Shown here: in pieces, positions 1 through 18,000 of the stretch
Position numbering within the stretch: the first letter of the stretch is position 1
How the letters are laid out: the number at the start of each line of letters is the position of its first letter
Source: Bigelowiella natans CCMP2755
Lineage: Eukaryota > Cercozoa > Chlorarachniophyceae
Assembly (NCBI GenBank): GCA_000320545.1
Contig: ADNK01001021.1
Location: 1 to 30,338, forward strand
Length of the DNA: 30,338 nt
Direction: 5' to 3'
Made by a program: the position numbers and the translations under genes
Notes under the pieces: generated by a model
What the model was told of the DNA's origin: nothing
Seen by the model: only the letters and a program-made list of their open reading frames with translations
The model's database searches: none

Positions 1-208
1 GGGATCATGCTGTATGGTAGGAGTACTGTTATTAGTTTCATACACTCGCACATCATCGCCCCGTAGGAGCGTTTTGGGGCTATTAATCTCGTACATCATG
101 TACATCAGCATTGGAAAGAAATTTAATTAGTTACCAAGAGTTATGGTGATGATGACACACCAGAAAATGGAGCGCGAGGGGAGATACAGAGGGGGGGGAG
201 GGGGGGGG

Positions 209-250
<42 letters not shown>

Positions 251-355
251 ACAGTCAGATGAGGCATGCTGTCAATCATATCTGACTTGTTATCCTTTAC
301 TGTAATATCTCTCGAAGGGTTGTTCTTCTTCTTCTCTTGCTCATCGCTTTGAATC
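1..355. other. Upstream region of the glucokinase gene
   Basis: No coding exon could be supported here. The stretch precedes the tentative glucokinase start at 356 and would hold its promoter, or an earlier exon. It contains a G-rich and (GA)n tract at 191-246. The long minus-strand open frame over 127-507 is produced largely by this simple repeat and its neighbours and resembles no protein family. Confidence 0.4.
191..246. repeat. (G)n followed by (GA)n simple repeat
   Basis: A run of G interrupted by one A (about 191-211) passes directly into uninterrupted GA dinucleotides up to 246. It lies about 110 bp before the tentative glucokinase start. A similar G/GA compound tract lies in the divergent promoter at 21830-21873. 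Confidence 0.9.
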
Positions 356-6821
<6,466 letters not shown>

Positions 6822-7743
6822 CGTCAATGGTGCCTTAGTGAGCTCCATCACTCCGACTGATCGAGATGGGGCTGGGGAGATTTAATAGGATAGTGTCGTT
6901 AAACTGAAAGGAATAGACGGTGTTAACATCGTGTACAAAATTTCGATGTCTTATATTGGGACACTATATAAAGTGCAAGCGCGTCGCATATGTTAGCCAT
7001 GCCTAGATGCTAGCATGTCGCAAACGCATGGTGTAGCAGAGTGCGTCGCTTTATTTGAAAGTATCTAGAGTGTACACACGTAATGCATAGCACAAATAAG
7101 GTGCTAATGGCCTATGCTCTAGTGCTAGCTAATAATATGTAATTTTACTATGTCTATTATTAATAGTTTCCAAAAGTAGGTGAAGCATCATACAATAGTG
7201 AGTGCAATAGAATATTTAGGGCACATCAGCAACCATGGGTTGCGTAGCTAGCTAGGTAGTTGCCAAAATAGTTTAGTACGTGCGATAATGTATATTGCCT
7301 GCTGTCGTCGTTGCTCGGACACACACACACACCACACACACACACACACCGACAGCTCTCTGCATGCTAGCTCTATAGCTTCATTACATTCTGTATGATG
7401 CACGTACGGATCCATCTAGCTAGCTACTCATGCGTACACGTACATGCCATATTACAGTCTGCTACAAGCACAGACTATTTCTCTGAGTACTTAAAAAGAT
7501 AACGTTTAATGTAATCAAGACACTTCACACGTCTAGATGTACGACTTCACACACATGCAAATCATCTTGGCAACTTTTCATGATTTGTTTTCTAGTAACA
7601 CGCTGATATTTGGCGATACTTTTCACTGCTACAACATCGATCTTAACCAAGAAATACAGAACATAATATACTTAATGTGTAAGACCCCAGACTTCAAGAG
7701 CCACGCATTTGAAATCACCGTGGTACCTGCAATTTCCATTTAT
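6822..7743. other. Convergent 3' spacer between glucokinase and the TBC-TLDc gene
   Basis: The two flanking genes end toward each other here. Trinucleotide microsatellites are almost absent, and there is one imperfect (CA)n tract at about 7320-7350. The stretch is rich in short palindromic words such as GCATGC, CTAGCTAG and GCTAGC. The open frame at 7537-7803 on the + strand has no recognisable similarity and overlaps the last exon of the minus-strand gene. I see no RNA gene here. Confidence 0.6.
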
Positions 7744-7947
7744 TCAATTATTATACGTGAAGATCATATAAAGATTAGAAACTACATACTTTTCGCCGTT
7801 TAGAGGTGGATTGTTGAAAGCGATTGTGCTTTCAGTTACTCCGTGGTGCAAGCGATGGTCAATTCTGATATGAATTCGTATTGATTGACATCTTAGAGAA
7901 TGAAAGAAATACGACGGCGAATCATCATGATCATAAAAATGAGGCAG

Positions 7948-7980
<33 letters not shown>

Positions 7981-10900
7981 CCAAGAGCAACTCGATCTCC
8001 AGATCCAATACCAAACCATTGCGGTGTACGTCGGCACCATAAATTGACGACATTTCCATTGAGGGTATCCATGTTACGAAGCCTAGTTATTAAATAACAA
8101 TACTCACACTACTACATACACTTCAAAGAGAGAATAATAGGTTAGTCGTAGTAGTCGTAGTACTGGTTGCCACGTCTCCTCGATTCTTTGGTAGGTGCTG
8201 CTGAATCTGACTCGGAATGATCACTTCGCCCACCACCATCAATCACCGCCACCATCACCAGCATCATCAGCATCATCAGCATCTTCATCATATCAAACCA
8301 CACATATATCATATACAACAAGAAGATGATGATGATGATGATGACGATGATGATGATGACGATGATGATGATGACGACGACGAACAACACGCACATGCCA
8401 GAAAAAGACTGTACCCTCATCTACTCACCACTACTACCTCATTGATTCGAAGCTTTTTCCTCTTCCAAGTGCTGCTTGCGTAGGTGCGACCCTGGAGGGG
8501 GGCGGGTGAGACGACGACGAAAATTATTATTGCATATGATCATACGTACATATTACTGAATCATCATTTGAAAGGTAGATTACATTGATGTCTTTTGATT
8601 TTGTTGTTGTGAAAGAGCCGCAGCTTCCATATCCGCTTTGCGTTTTTCATCTTGTTTTCTTGTCCGCCACCCGCTAATCAATTATTGACCAAAGATGGAT
8701 GTATAGATAATAAAAATAATAATAACAATGATAATATGTTTTGTAACATGTATAATGCACATTATTATTCGATTAAATATTACTCACACACTTGTTTGAA
8801 AATACTTATTTTCATACTACCACTTCTTCTTCTTCTTCTTCTTCTACTACTACCACTACTGCTACTACTATTACTAACAATCACTTGCAACACTACAACA
8901 ATTAACATACAGAGCGTCCTTGGGTTTCGTCTGCTTTTCCTCTATCTGGCGGTACAACTCTTCGCTTACTTGGCGGATGGGAGAACTTGGGGCACTAATT
9001 TGTTATTATTAGAATTGATACATACATACATACACATACATGCATAGATCATCATCAAATTATAATTACAGACGACCATTATCAATTATTATTATTATTA
9101 TTTTTACTTTCATTATGAATGGGCTATTATTATAATTAATCGCTACTACTACTACTCTAGTAGTAGCAGTAGCAGTACCTGTATGTTTCTTCTCGGTTTT
9201 GATCTCGATCATCCCTCAACTCGGTAGTAGTGCGTGATGACACTTTCTCACTGCTTCGTCTCATACGACGTCTATTAGAAGTGGTTGGTATGTTGATGAT
9301 CTACTTATTTATTTATCACTTTCTCTATCTATGGGTATTATGATGATGATGGTGATGGGGTGCTGTTTTTGGTGTGATCTTTCTCTATCTACTATTTTCA
9401 TATCTACAACGCTATAGCAGCAGCAGCACTACGAATACATGCAATACTACTACTACGACCTGGTACTATTTGATTGACTATTTGATTGTTGTTCTTGCTG
9501 CTGTTTAGTAGGCGTTGTGGGCGCTTGGGTGCTGTGTGCTCTTTGAAGCTGAAGATGATGATGTATGGCAATTGATACAAAAAGTAGTAAATAGTAGTGG
9601 ACAGACAGGGAGACAGCAGCAGACACACAACCAGGTAAAAAATAAGAACCAACTATACATGATACACAACATATTACATAAATACATCTTCGGTGGTATT
9701 GGAAAACAACAACAATAATAATGGTTATTATTATTATTATTAGTAGTAGTAGTAGTAGTGGTGGTTCAGTACATCAGGCAGCCGGAGTTTCTCTGGCTCT
9801 AATGCTCTTGCATCACTCTGTGCTTTGATTAAAGCAGGAGGCTTTTGTGCTGGTGAGGCACTACTGGTACCACCCTTTTTGGTATCCCCCCATCTTTTTG
9901 GATCCTATCATCATCATTTTTTACAAATTGTGTAACCACCACCAGCAGCAGCAGCACAATTTAGGAGGGGGGCATAGGTAACTAAGAAAGCAACGACGAT
10001 GACGAGGAGAAAACAATCGTAATCTAATCTAAGCTACCGAGTAGTAGTAGTGGTAGCATTGAAGTTTAGGGCTTAATGTAAACACAAAGGACTCTTCTCC
10101 AATTTCATGTTTACGAAGATCCTAACAACACAATAATAAGTAGTCGTTGATTGGAGATAGATGTGATGCTTATTGCATTGTTGTTGTAGTACTTACTATA
10201 CGTAATACGTACCTCCCTCCAGTGGAGAAATACCCCAAATGAACTCTGCTTATTTGTCTTAATGATGATAAATGCAGATTGATGCCCTGTTCGGTCAAGG
10301 AGGATATCCAAGCTATACCTAATATTATATAACCATACATACTCACAACACCGATTTAAACATTCCTTCTTCTTTTCACTCATAATCTATACTATATATA
10401 CTACTACCCATGAGTTTCTGTTGTGAAAAGCAAGACGGGATCTTGAATTCTCATTAAAGCAGGAAGATGTTTCCATAGCTGTAGTAGTAGTAATAGTGTA
10501 AGCAAACGATCCAACCAGGACACAACCAAGCCAGAAAAACAAAAATAATAATAATAACAGCAATTGATATTACTAATTATCATAATAATTAACACAGGTT
10601 AGTGATGATTAATATCTCTTCTGACTCTAATATCCGGATTATTATTATTATTATTATTGTTCTTTCCACACTTAATACGGCTCCTCCTACTACTACTATA
10701 AGTGCTACTACTCCTAAAAGTTGACATGTGTAGTGGTAGTAGTAGTAGTAGTAGTTGTTGTTGTTGTTGTTGTATTATAGTAGTACCTTCCTAAGCTGAG
10801 TCACTGTGAGTAACTTGGAGCTTGATGCGGTGAATTGGGGCATATAAAACACAGGAACCTACACCATACACACACACACACACACACACACACTTATATA

Positions 10901-11176
10901 TATATAATATATATAGAGTAGCAGCAGCAGTGGCAAATGACTTTAATTTTTGAGTACTAGATAGCGATATTATACATATATCACAAACGAATGACAAACC
11001 TTTGCAAAAGGAATATCTTGAATTTCATGTGTTGCATGTAACTTGCTCAGCATTCTCCTCGAAAAACCACGGATGCTGAAAGCCTGATTACGACAAAAAA
11101 CAACCAAGAAAAAGACAAACATTTAATGATATTTTTGTGACGAGTTGTCCTCTCCGTAGTACTTGCTCTTCTGGAG

Positions 11177-11208
<32 letters not shown>

Positions 11209-11390
11209 ATTATGATAGTACTAGAGCACAGACAGGTCGCTGACCTCGGCCAAAACATCATCGATATTCGTATGCATACGCATCCTCTTTGCAAATCGTT
11301 TCAGGAATTGATGCTTGCTTGAACAAGCGAGAAGTTCTTTCTGAAGGTATACCCAGTATACTGTAATCAGTTTTAACTACTACCACTGCT

Positions 11391-11421
<31 letters not shown>

Positions 11422-11464
11422 ATTGCACTCTTCTTCCATCATCTACATACAAACATGCAAACAT

Positions 11465-11495
<31 letters not shown>

Positions 11496-14359
11496 TGTGT
11501 GTTGCGGCTAAGGCTAAATACACAAGCAGTAGTGTTAAGTAGTACCTCGTGAAGCTTGAGGAGGGCAAGACCGATGCGGAAAAGCATTTTTGCCCCTTCA
11601 GAAATGAAACAATCTGTTATCCTTAACACAGTATCATACCTGGAGAAAGAAGAAGAGGAAGTTGATCAAGGAAGAGAAGAATTATAATTTATTATTTACA
11701 GACGACAACCATAACCAAGCCATGGTTCATGAATCATGAGCAGGCATCTTCCAAATATTACTACGAATATATGATGATTTGTATGCATGCATGCATGCAT
11801 GCATGCAACAAAGAGGGGCTTGGAAGACCAACAAAAAAGACAACTTACGAGACAAAGGAGACGTAGAGCCGTGCAAACCAGACTTCTACTTCATGAATCA
11901 TGTTTATCCCGAGCTTCTCAATGTGCTTAGCGAGGATTTTATTTCTGACGACGCATATGATCATATCTGTCAAATACTACTACTATTATGGTCGAAATGT
12001 ATGTATGTATATATTTATAATATGTATGTGTGTTTGGTTTGCTGTTAGAAGAAGAAGTACTACCTGACTTGCATCAGTAACAGAAAGCTTTCTACGTAGC
12101 ACATGAAGCGTTCCCCAGAGAGTGGGAAGAACCACTCATCTTTCTTACTTCGCTCAATCATTGCATCGATCATATGGTACACCTGATGTGATCATGGGAA
12201 GTAAATCAAATTATACAACTCAGTGCTACAGCAACTAACGAGTGTATTATTACTGCTACTACTACTTCTACTACAGAGAAGAAAATGAAGTGACCTCCCA
12301 CTCCGGGACGTGCAAGACGAGTATTGAGCAGAGATCCGGTAAGAACGGGCAATATACAACCTCTGGATGAATATGCTGCAACATGCATAACAGCCTTTCC
12401 ACCTGAACAAACCAAAGCAGCACTCATGTATAAAATAGGAAAGTCAGCTTGCCAATCCCAATTATTGTGAATCTCCGTTATTTATTTGAGATGGTGGTGG
12501 TGGTGTTATATAGTAGCATGCATTGATTATAGTACCGCTGCTTCCCCCTGCTCGGTGATTGGATGGGAGTGAAACAACTTGTGCGGTCCTCCAAAATCTA
12601 GCCAAGATAGAGTGTAGTATACATACATTTGATCAGTGTGTATTTTTCTTATAAAAGAGATTTACACGACATAGATGAATCTGACCAGGAACATGCACAT
12701 GATGCTCGAGTTCGTCGAAATCTGGAACATGACCATGCCAGATCTCCTCTTCAATCCTGTTTTATATATGTAAGAATATATGTATGTGAACTTCTAATAA
12801 TATTTAAGAATATATGTATATGAACTTCTAATAATATTTAAGGTAGGAGAAGACGATCTTGGAGTAACAACGTACGCTTCAAACTCCGCTTGTTTTGCTT
12901 GAGAATCGAATTCCTCTCCAATCGCAATCATTCTCCACATCTACGATGATATATAGCATATGTCAGTATTATACGAATATGTAAGACAACAGGATCGAAT
13001 TTCTTTCCTATGGCAATCATTCTCCACATCTACAACGAGATACTAACATATCGTATATATCGGATATGATGTAACACTAATAGTAATTGGATTTATCACC
13101 ACCACCACCACCACCATAAGAACCAACTGCACCTTCGGTCGCATGGAAGGATGAAATCCCTTCCGTGCAATCTGTTTTGTGTTAGCGCTTCCTTGGGCAA
13201 TTTGAGATTGCTCGTCCATTTTCATCTCTCCCAGTCGCTCCTTACATTCACAAGGTTATAAGAATAAGAAGTAGGAGGATGTTATTATATTAGTAGATTT
13301 TAGAAACTTGGTGCTGCCATCATTTCCTTACCTGTAGCATTGCATTTATGTTTTCTGCTCCGTCGACCGCGTTAACACCTGCGTGCGTCGTAAAAACAAA
13401 CAACGACTGGCATCACTACTATGTCTACCAACATATATGTTGAATAATAATGCTACTTCTTTAGAACAACGTTTAACCTTCAGATTCTCCAGTTGTATCA
13501 CAGAAGAAAATGAGGTCAGAGCCTCCAACGTGCATGAAGCGCTTGATATCCACAAATGATTTGGGTTTTTTTAACTGCTCCATTTTCTTGTCGACTTCAA
13601 TGGCATGTATTCCACAAACTTCCAATACAACGTCGAGTTTTCGGGTGATTTTACATAAATGCGCAAGGTTATCAGAGTTTTTGATATGATCCTCGATGGC
13701 CTTATTTTTATCATCAATATTAATTTGTCAATTCAGTGTCGCAAGTCGGAAGATGTCTAGTCTTACTAGAGTAGGACAATATGTACCTTCAACTGGCTCA
13801 CAAGCCTCGTTCTCACACCTTCGGTCTGAGATTATTGGCGAATAGCACAACATAGTCAGCGATAAGCTCCTCCCCCCACAAACTACTACTACCAGCTCTA
13901 TAACAGGGGAAGAAGGGTCTCGAATGTCGACACCGTCCAAGCCATCACCAGCTTCAGGGTGTTCCAACAAGCTGCGAAAACTCATATCTCGAGCCTTATC
14001 ATTAAATATACCAAAATATTAAGTTTTATGGCTAGTTCATTAAATCATAGACATTGGTGATGATAACAACCCTTATGCCACTTTGGTTCTGCGTGTCGCT
14101 CGAATCCGTGAATCTATTGAGCACCTGTAGCACATAACACCGTCCCTTTTTGATGAAGAAACTTTTAATAAATTATTACTACCTCCACCAGCTGTGATTT
14201 CGCGACAGTTCCGGTATCTTCGCATTTTTCGAGGGATTTGAAGGCCGTCGCAATCAAAGCTTCCTTCGCAGTTCCGATAGAGACTCGACTTCCTGTCCTC
14301 CTCAATCCCTCATCCTTGGAGTCCGTCTTTAAATCCCCTCCCTTGACTTCGGTGGTCAT
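7744..14359 (-). CDS. TBC-TLDc domain protein, TBC1D24-like (28 exons, 890 residues)
   Basis: A Rab-GAP-fold (TBC) plus TLDc protein, the combination typical of TBC1D24/Skywalker-type trafficking and oxidative-stress factors. Exons (high to low): 14359-14183, 14124-14071, 13994-13893, 13700-13478, 13378-13332, 13240-13133, 12940-12885, 12756-12668, 12597-12536, 12402-12295, 12182-12064, 11944-11849, 11639-11546, 11340-11245, 11083-11000, 10858-10787, 10478-10408, 10318-10213, 10121-10038, 9904-9773, 9548-9460, 9271-9179, 8994-8911, 8673-8584, 8491-8438, 8223-8164, 8082-7981, 7864-7744. All phases close over 2673 nt. Residues 1-255 are unassigned; LEKCEDTGTVAKSQL resembles a degenerate EF-hand. 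The TBC part is about 256-505 (VERLLCMLQHIHPEVVYCPF, KHIEKLGINMIHEVEVWFAR, FISEGAKMLFRIGLALLK). TLDc begins near 530 (LLFTTETHGYSLDILLDRTG, IGEESFVFTL), breaks at 616 into about 200 charged, low-complexity residues, and resumes with QWFGIGSGDRVALGIDHRL and AFNNPPLNGEKY at the C terminus. YCPF replaces the YxQ finger of active TBC domains. Confidence 0.87.
7947..7980. repeat. (TAC)n microsatellite abutting a 5' splice site
   Basis: Read on the minus strand, the (GTA)n array begins exactly at the donor that follows the TBC-TLDc exon 8082-7981, so the GT of the splice site is the first repeat unit. Confidence 0.85.
8322..8385. repeat. (GAT/GAC)n microsatellite in a TBC-TLDc intron
   Basis: An array of GAT with scattered GAC units lies between exons 8491-8438 and 8223-8164. 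The aspartate-rich open frame here on the + strand is an artefact. Confidence 0.85.
11467..11494. repeat. (CA)n microsatellite in a TBC-TLDc intron
   Basis: A run of CA dinucleotides lies in the intron between exons 11639-11546 and 11340-11245, with a (GCT/GAT)n tract just to its left at about 11387-11422. Confidence 0.85.
12771..12838. repeat. Tandem duplication, 34-bp unit, in a TBC-TLDc intron
   Basis: Two almost identical 34-bp copies (12771-12804 and 12805-12838) both contain GAACTTCTAATAATATTTAA. They lie in the intron between exons 12940-12885 and 12756-12668. Confidence 0.9.
12903..13040 (-). repeat. Duplicated exon start in the TBC-TLDc gene (89-bp period)
   Basis: The segment at 12903-12951 recurs at 12992-13040. 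Both carry, on the minus strand, an acceptor TAG followed by codons for MWRMIAIG, then EEFDS in the used copy (start 12940) or KKFDP in the other (start 13029). The codons differ at synonymous as well as non-synonymous positions. The second copy keeps phase 0 at its acceptor and has a possible phase-0 donor about 14 codons on. Confidence 0.85.
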
Positions 14360-15071
14360 GTCTTCTCAATTGCTTTCTTTTAGTGGTGGAGATTTTTTTT
14401 CACACCCTTAATTCTTTCCCTCTCTTCTCCTTTCTCCCTCTCTTTAAACTATCAAGGTGTTGATTTTTTTGGTTGGTTGGTGGTTGGTTGGCTTGGTTGG
14501 TGTTGTTGCCTGGATTGTTGTCGTTGTTACTGCCATTATTTATGCGATAAACTACTGAATCAATCACCATTCACCACGGACAATTACAAATACCTTAAAA
14601 AATTAAAAATCTTCGTCCGAAGATACCCTACCATCAGATTCCTTTGATAGTGAATGACTGTAAAGAAGTGCTTGCGACAATAACATTGAGAAGTTTTTAG
14701 TGTGAATACCCTGCAAATGCTATTAAGCACTTCCTATGATCCATTTTTCTCCTTGTGATCACAAACGAGAAGTTAGTCAGTTAGTTAGTTAGGTAGTTAT
14801 TCTGTTCGCGCCCTTGACTTCCCAGCTATGTTGTTACACCGAAGTGATTTTCAGTGTGGATGTTGTCTCATAAAGGACATTGCGAAAGAAGTTTCTTGAT
14901 CTGGACTAGATCTAGCGCAAAAATGAACACACAAAGACATGACATGTTGTTGTGTTGTTGTTGTTAATAGATTTGGGGCAAAAAAAAACCTAAAGCAAAA
15001 GAACACGACCCCCCTCCTTTGACCACCGCCGTCGAAGACGAGCCAACGGGGAGGAGGGAGGGAAGGCGAAA
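14360..15071. promoter_or_regulatory. Divergent spacer between the TBC-TLDc and esterase-GH79 genes
   Basis: Both genes start away from this 712-bp stretch, so it should contain both promoters. A pyrimidine-rich tract at about 14388-14452 lies just upstream of the TBC-TLDc start. TTGGTTGG-type words cluster at 14470-14505, and a short GTTAGTTAG array lies near 14775-14797. No TATA box or coding exon could be assigned with confidence. Confidence 0.5.
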
Positions 15072-18000
15072 TTGCCACATGGACAACGAGACCACTTCAT
15101 ATTAGTGCGCTCTCACGTCACAATGATTTGCGACAAAATCCGTGTCATGCTGCTCGGCACTTCAATCTTGCTCCACATCCTTGCGGCCCATTCAAACAAG
15201 CAAAACAATCTCCAGATGGCAACCGAATCATTCGAATTAGTTGACCTCACAAAGTATGATCCACTTGCTGTTTGTAATGACAATTCTTCAGCCAAGCTTT
15301 ACTACATTAAAGGAAACATCGAAAGGAGAAGGGGAAGTGATCAAATGTATTGGATGTTGTATCTTGAAGGGGGTGGTATGTGTTATGACGAAACCTCGTG
15401 CTTGCAGAGAGCAGCAAAGGCACCTGGTAAAATAAGTAGCTATACCAGGGGTAGAATTCCTCCGGGTATGAACAATGGAATCTTTGACAGCAGGAGAATA
15501 CGTGATGATGCTTTTCTTGCAAACATGAACAAGGCATTTGTGCCCTACTGTTCGAGTGATGCATGGCTTGGGGATTCGCCCATTTCCTATGGGAACAGAA
15601 GTTATAGTACAAAATTCCGTGATTCATTTCGTGGAGGATTTCGTGGCTCTCGCATTCTTTATGCGGCGATTAAAGCCTTAGTCGAGAGAGGTGTTACGAA
15701 ATCTGACCATTTCATCCTCGGAGGTTGCAGTGCAGGCGCACGAGGCGCGTTGTCTCACTTGGATTTAGTATCGTCTTCATCATCGTATACTCCTGTGCCA
15801 ATTCCTTCAGATGATGATAGCAGCGGTGGTAAGTATGGCATTCTATTACCTGATGGAATCGAAGTCTCTGGATTCCTGGACTCTCCGTTGTGGATTGATT
15901 TGGATCCTATCTCCAAAGAGTCCGTAAGCTTACTTGAGCGAATACGCCGATTGTCTGTTATGGCCGATATCTCTTTTTCTTATGGAAAACGATGTGAAGA
16001 AGCGACGCAGCCTGAAGAGGTTCATCGATGTGCATTTGGTGAGCACCGTCTTAGGTTTCTTCAGACTCCATACTTCCTGATTCAAAACCAACTTGATAGC
16101 TATCAGCTCAAGGTGAAATGCAGACTCGATGTAAATGATGCCTAGATCTTATTTCTGGGAAAGAATATATTTGTCAGTACTTTGACTCTTTTAATATTGG
16201 TGTTAGGTTCTTGGTGCTGCAACAGATAAGTATGGTGATTTCTCTGCTCCCTGGCTTCGTATAGCACTTGCTAACCGCACACGCAAAGCAACAACATTTG
16301 AGCCTTCATCGTCCAAAAGCAATAGAAATGGTTTCAAAGATACTTTCCCCCCCTATGGGTTATTCTCTCCAGCATGTGAAAAGCATTGTCTCTCCCTCCA
16401 TAGTAGTTTCACAAAGGTGAATATAAACGGAACAACGGTCAAGGACGCATACGTGCTCTGGCAAACACACCTGAAGAAAAATATGATTGGTAGGAATCAT
16501 TCTTCCCCCTATAACAATGTGGCAATTAAGATGAGATGGGTAGACAACTGTGATGGCCCGAGTGAGTGTGGGGGCGGCTGTGTTACATACAAATCAAGCG
16601 GGAAAAAGAAAAAGAACGATAAGAAAACCATTGAAAGGGTGTTGAAAAAGGGGAGGGGTACTACTGGTAAAAGGATGGAAGAAACAAGGAACAAGATGAA
16701 AAGAGGCAAAAGATCCTCCAAAGTAGCGCTCACACTCGGAAACGATACACTCAGTCGTATTGAGGCGAATTATGTGTGTGTAAATTTGGACTGGTGGCCA
16801 AAATCGAAGTGCGACTACGGCACTTGCCCCTGGTCTGGTGCTTCAGTTCTCCATCTTGATCTCACAACTCCTGGCCTCGAAGACGCGCTACAAATGTTGG
16901 GAGGAGCTCCAGCTCAAAAGGCAGCATCAGGGGTACGCCTCCGTATTGGAGGCTCTCTAAGTGACTTAGTGCACTACACTCAACTAAGTAGCAGCAGCAC
17001 CGGCAAGGAGTCATGTCCTCCGGACTTTAAGGGAGATAACCACACTCGAATTGGTTACGATTTGGCAGGTGCCTGTCTTCCTTGGAAACGGTGGACGCAA
17101 ATTGCATATTTTTGCAAGAGAGTAAACTGTGAATTGATCTTCATGATAAATGCACTTCGAGGTCGTAAAAAGATAGAATGCCCAGAGAAGATCGATTGCA
17201 GGCACAACTTCAAACGAAATCCATGTTGCACCGCATGGCAGAAGGGTAGTAACTGGAACTCTACCAATGCGCTCGAATTTCTGAAGAAAGTTGCACATGC
17301 TGCCAGTATTAATAATAACTCCCCGCGAATATTTGGATTTGAGTTTGGAAATGAATTAGCGGGTAGAAAGGGCATCCAAGCGCATTTAACCCCTCAGAAT
17401 TACGGCGATGGGTTTTTAGAACTGAAGAGGATGGTTGATGATTTGTGGGGAAATGTAGTGGAGGAGGTGCGGCCAAAGATCATAGGGCCTAACTCAGCGT
17501 TTCAGGAGAAATGGAATTCTGAGTTCTTAAGATATATAAGTGATCATGGCGAGAAAGTCGATATTTTAACCTCACACATGTATACTCTGGGCGCTGGCGT
17601 ATCTCCCAAAGTTCCCAAATTCATGCTTATGCCAACGAAGTTAGATCATCTGAAAGCAAAAGCAGAAACTGCAGCAAGAGTTGTGAGTGCTTATGGTGGT
17701 TCTACTACTGCTCTTTGGGTTGGGGAGGCAGGTGGCGCATACAACTCTGGGCGTGCAAATGCGACAGATGCTTTCATATCGGCCTTTTGGTTCAATCACA
17801 ACCTTGCAACCCTTGCTACGGCTGGATATCAGGCATTCTGCCGTCAAACACTCTTGGGGGGGCATTATGGCTTATTGAGACTTGTACCGGACATTCATAA
17901 AAATGAACAAAAACGACGACAGCGTACTAATAGAGGGAATGAGTTACCCAAGCCACGCTTACGCGCCGTTCCAAACCCTGATTTTTATTCAGCTGTGATT

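Noticed and set aside
7537-7803. 88-codon open frame on the + strand in the convergent spacer
   Set aside because: It has no similarity and overlaps, in antisense, the last TLDc exon, which is well supported.
8142-8420. Possible end of the TBC-TLDc gene at the TAA near 8142
   Set aside because: Reading straight on gives a stop, but the donor at 8163 joins in phase to exons carrying the rest of the TLDc domain, so the gene ends at 7744.
11174-11210. Short direct repeats (ATCA)n considered as CRISPR-like
   Set aside because: It is a plain tetranucleotide microsatellite with no spacers, in a eukaryotic intron.
11779-12048. + strand open frame beginning in an (ATGC)n array
   Set aside because: It is antisense to the TBC exon 11944-11849, which carries KHIEKLGIN and VWFARLYV in the minus frame.
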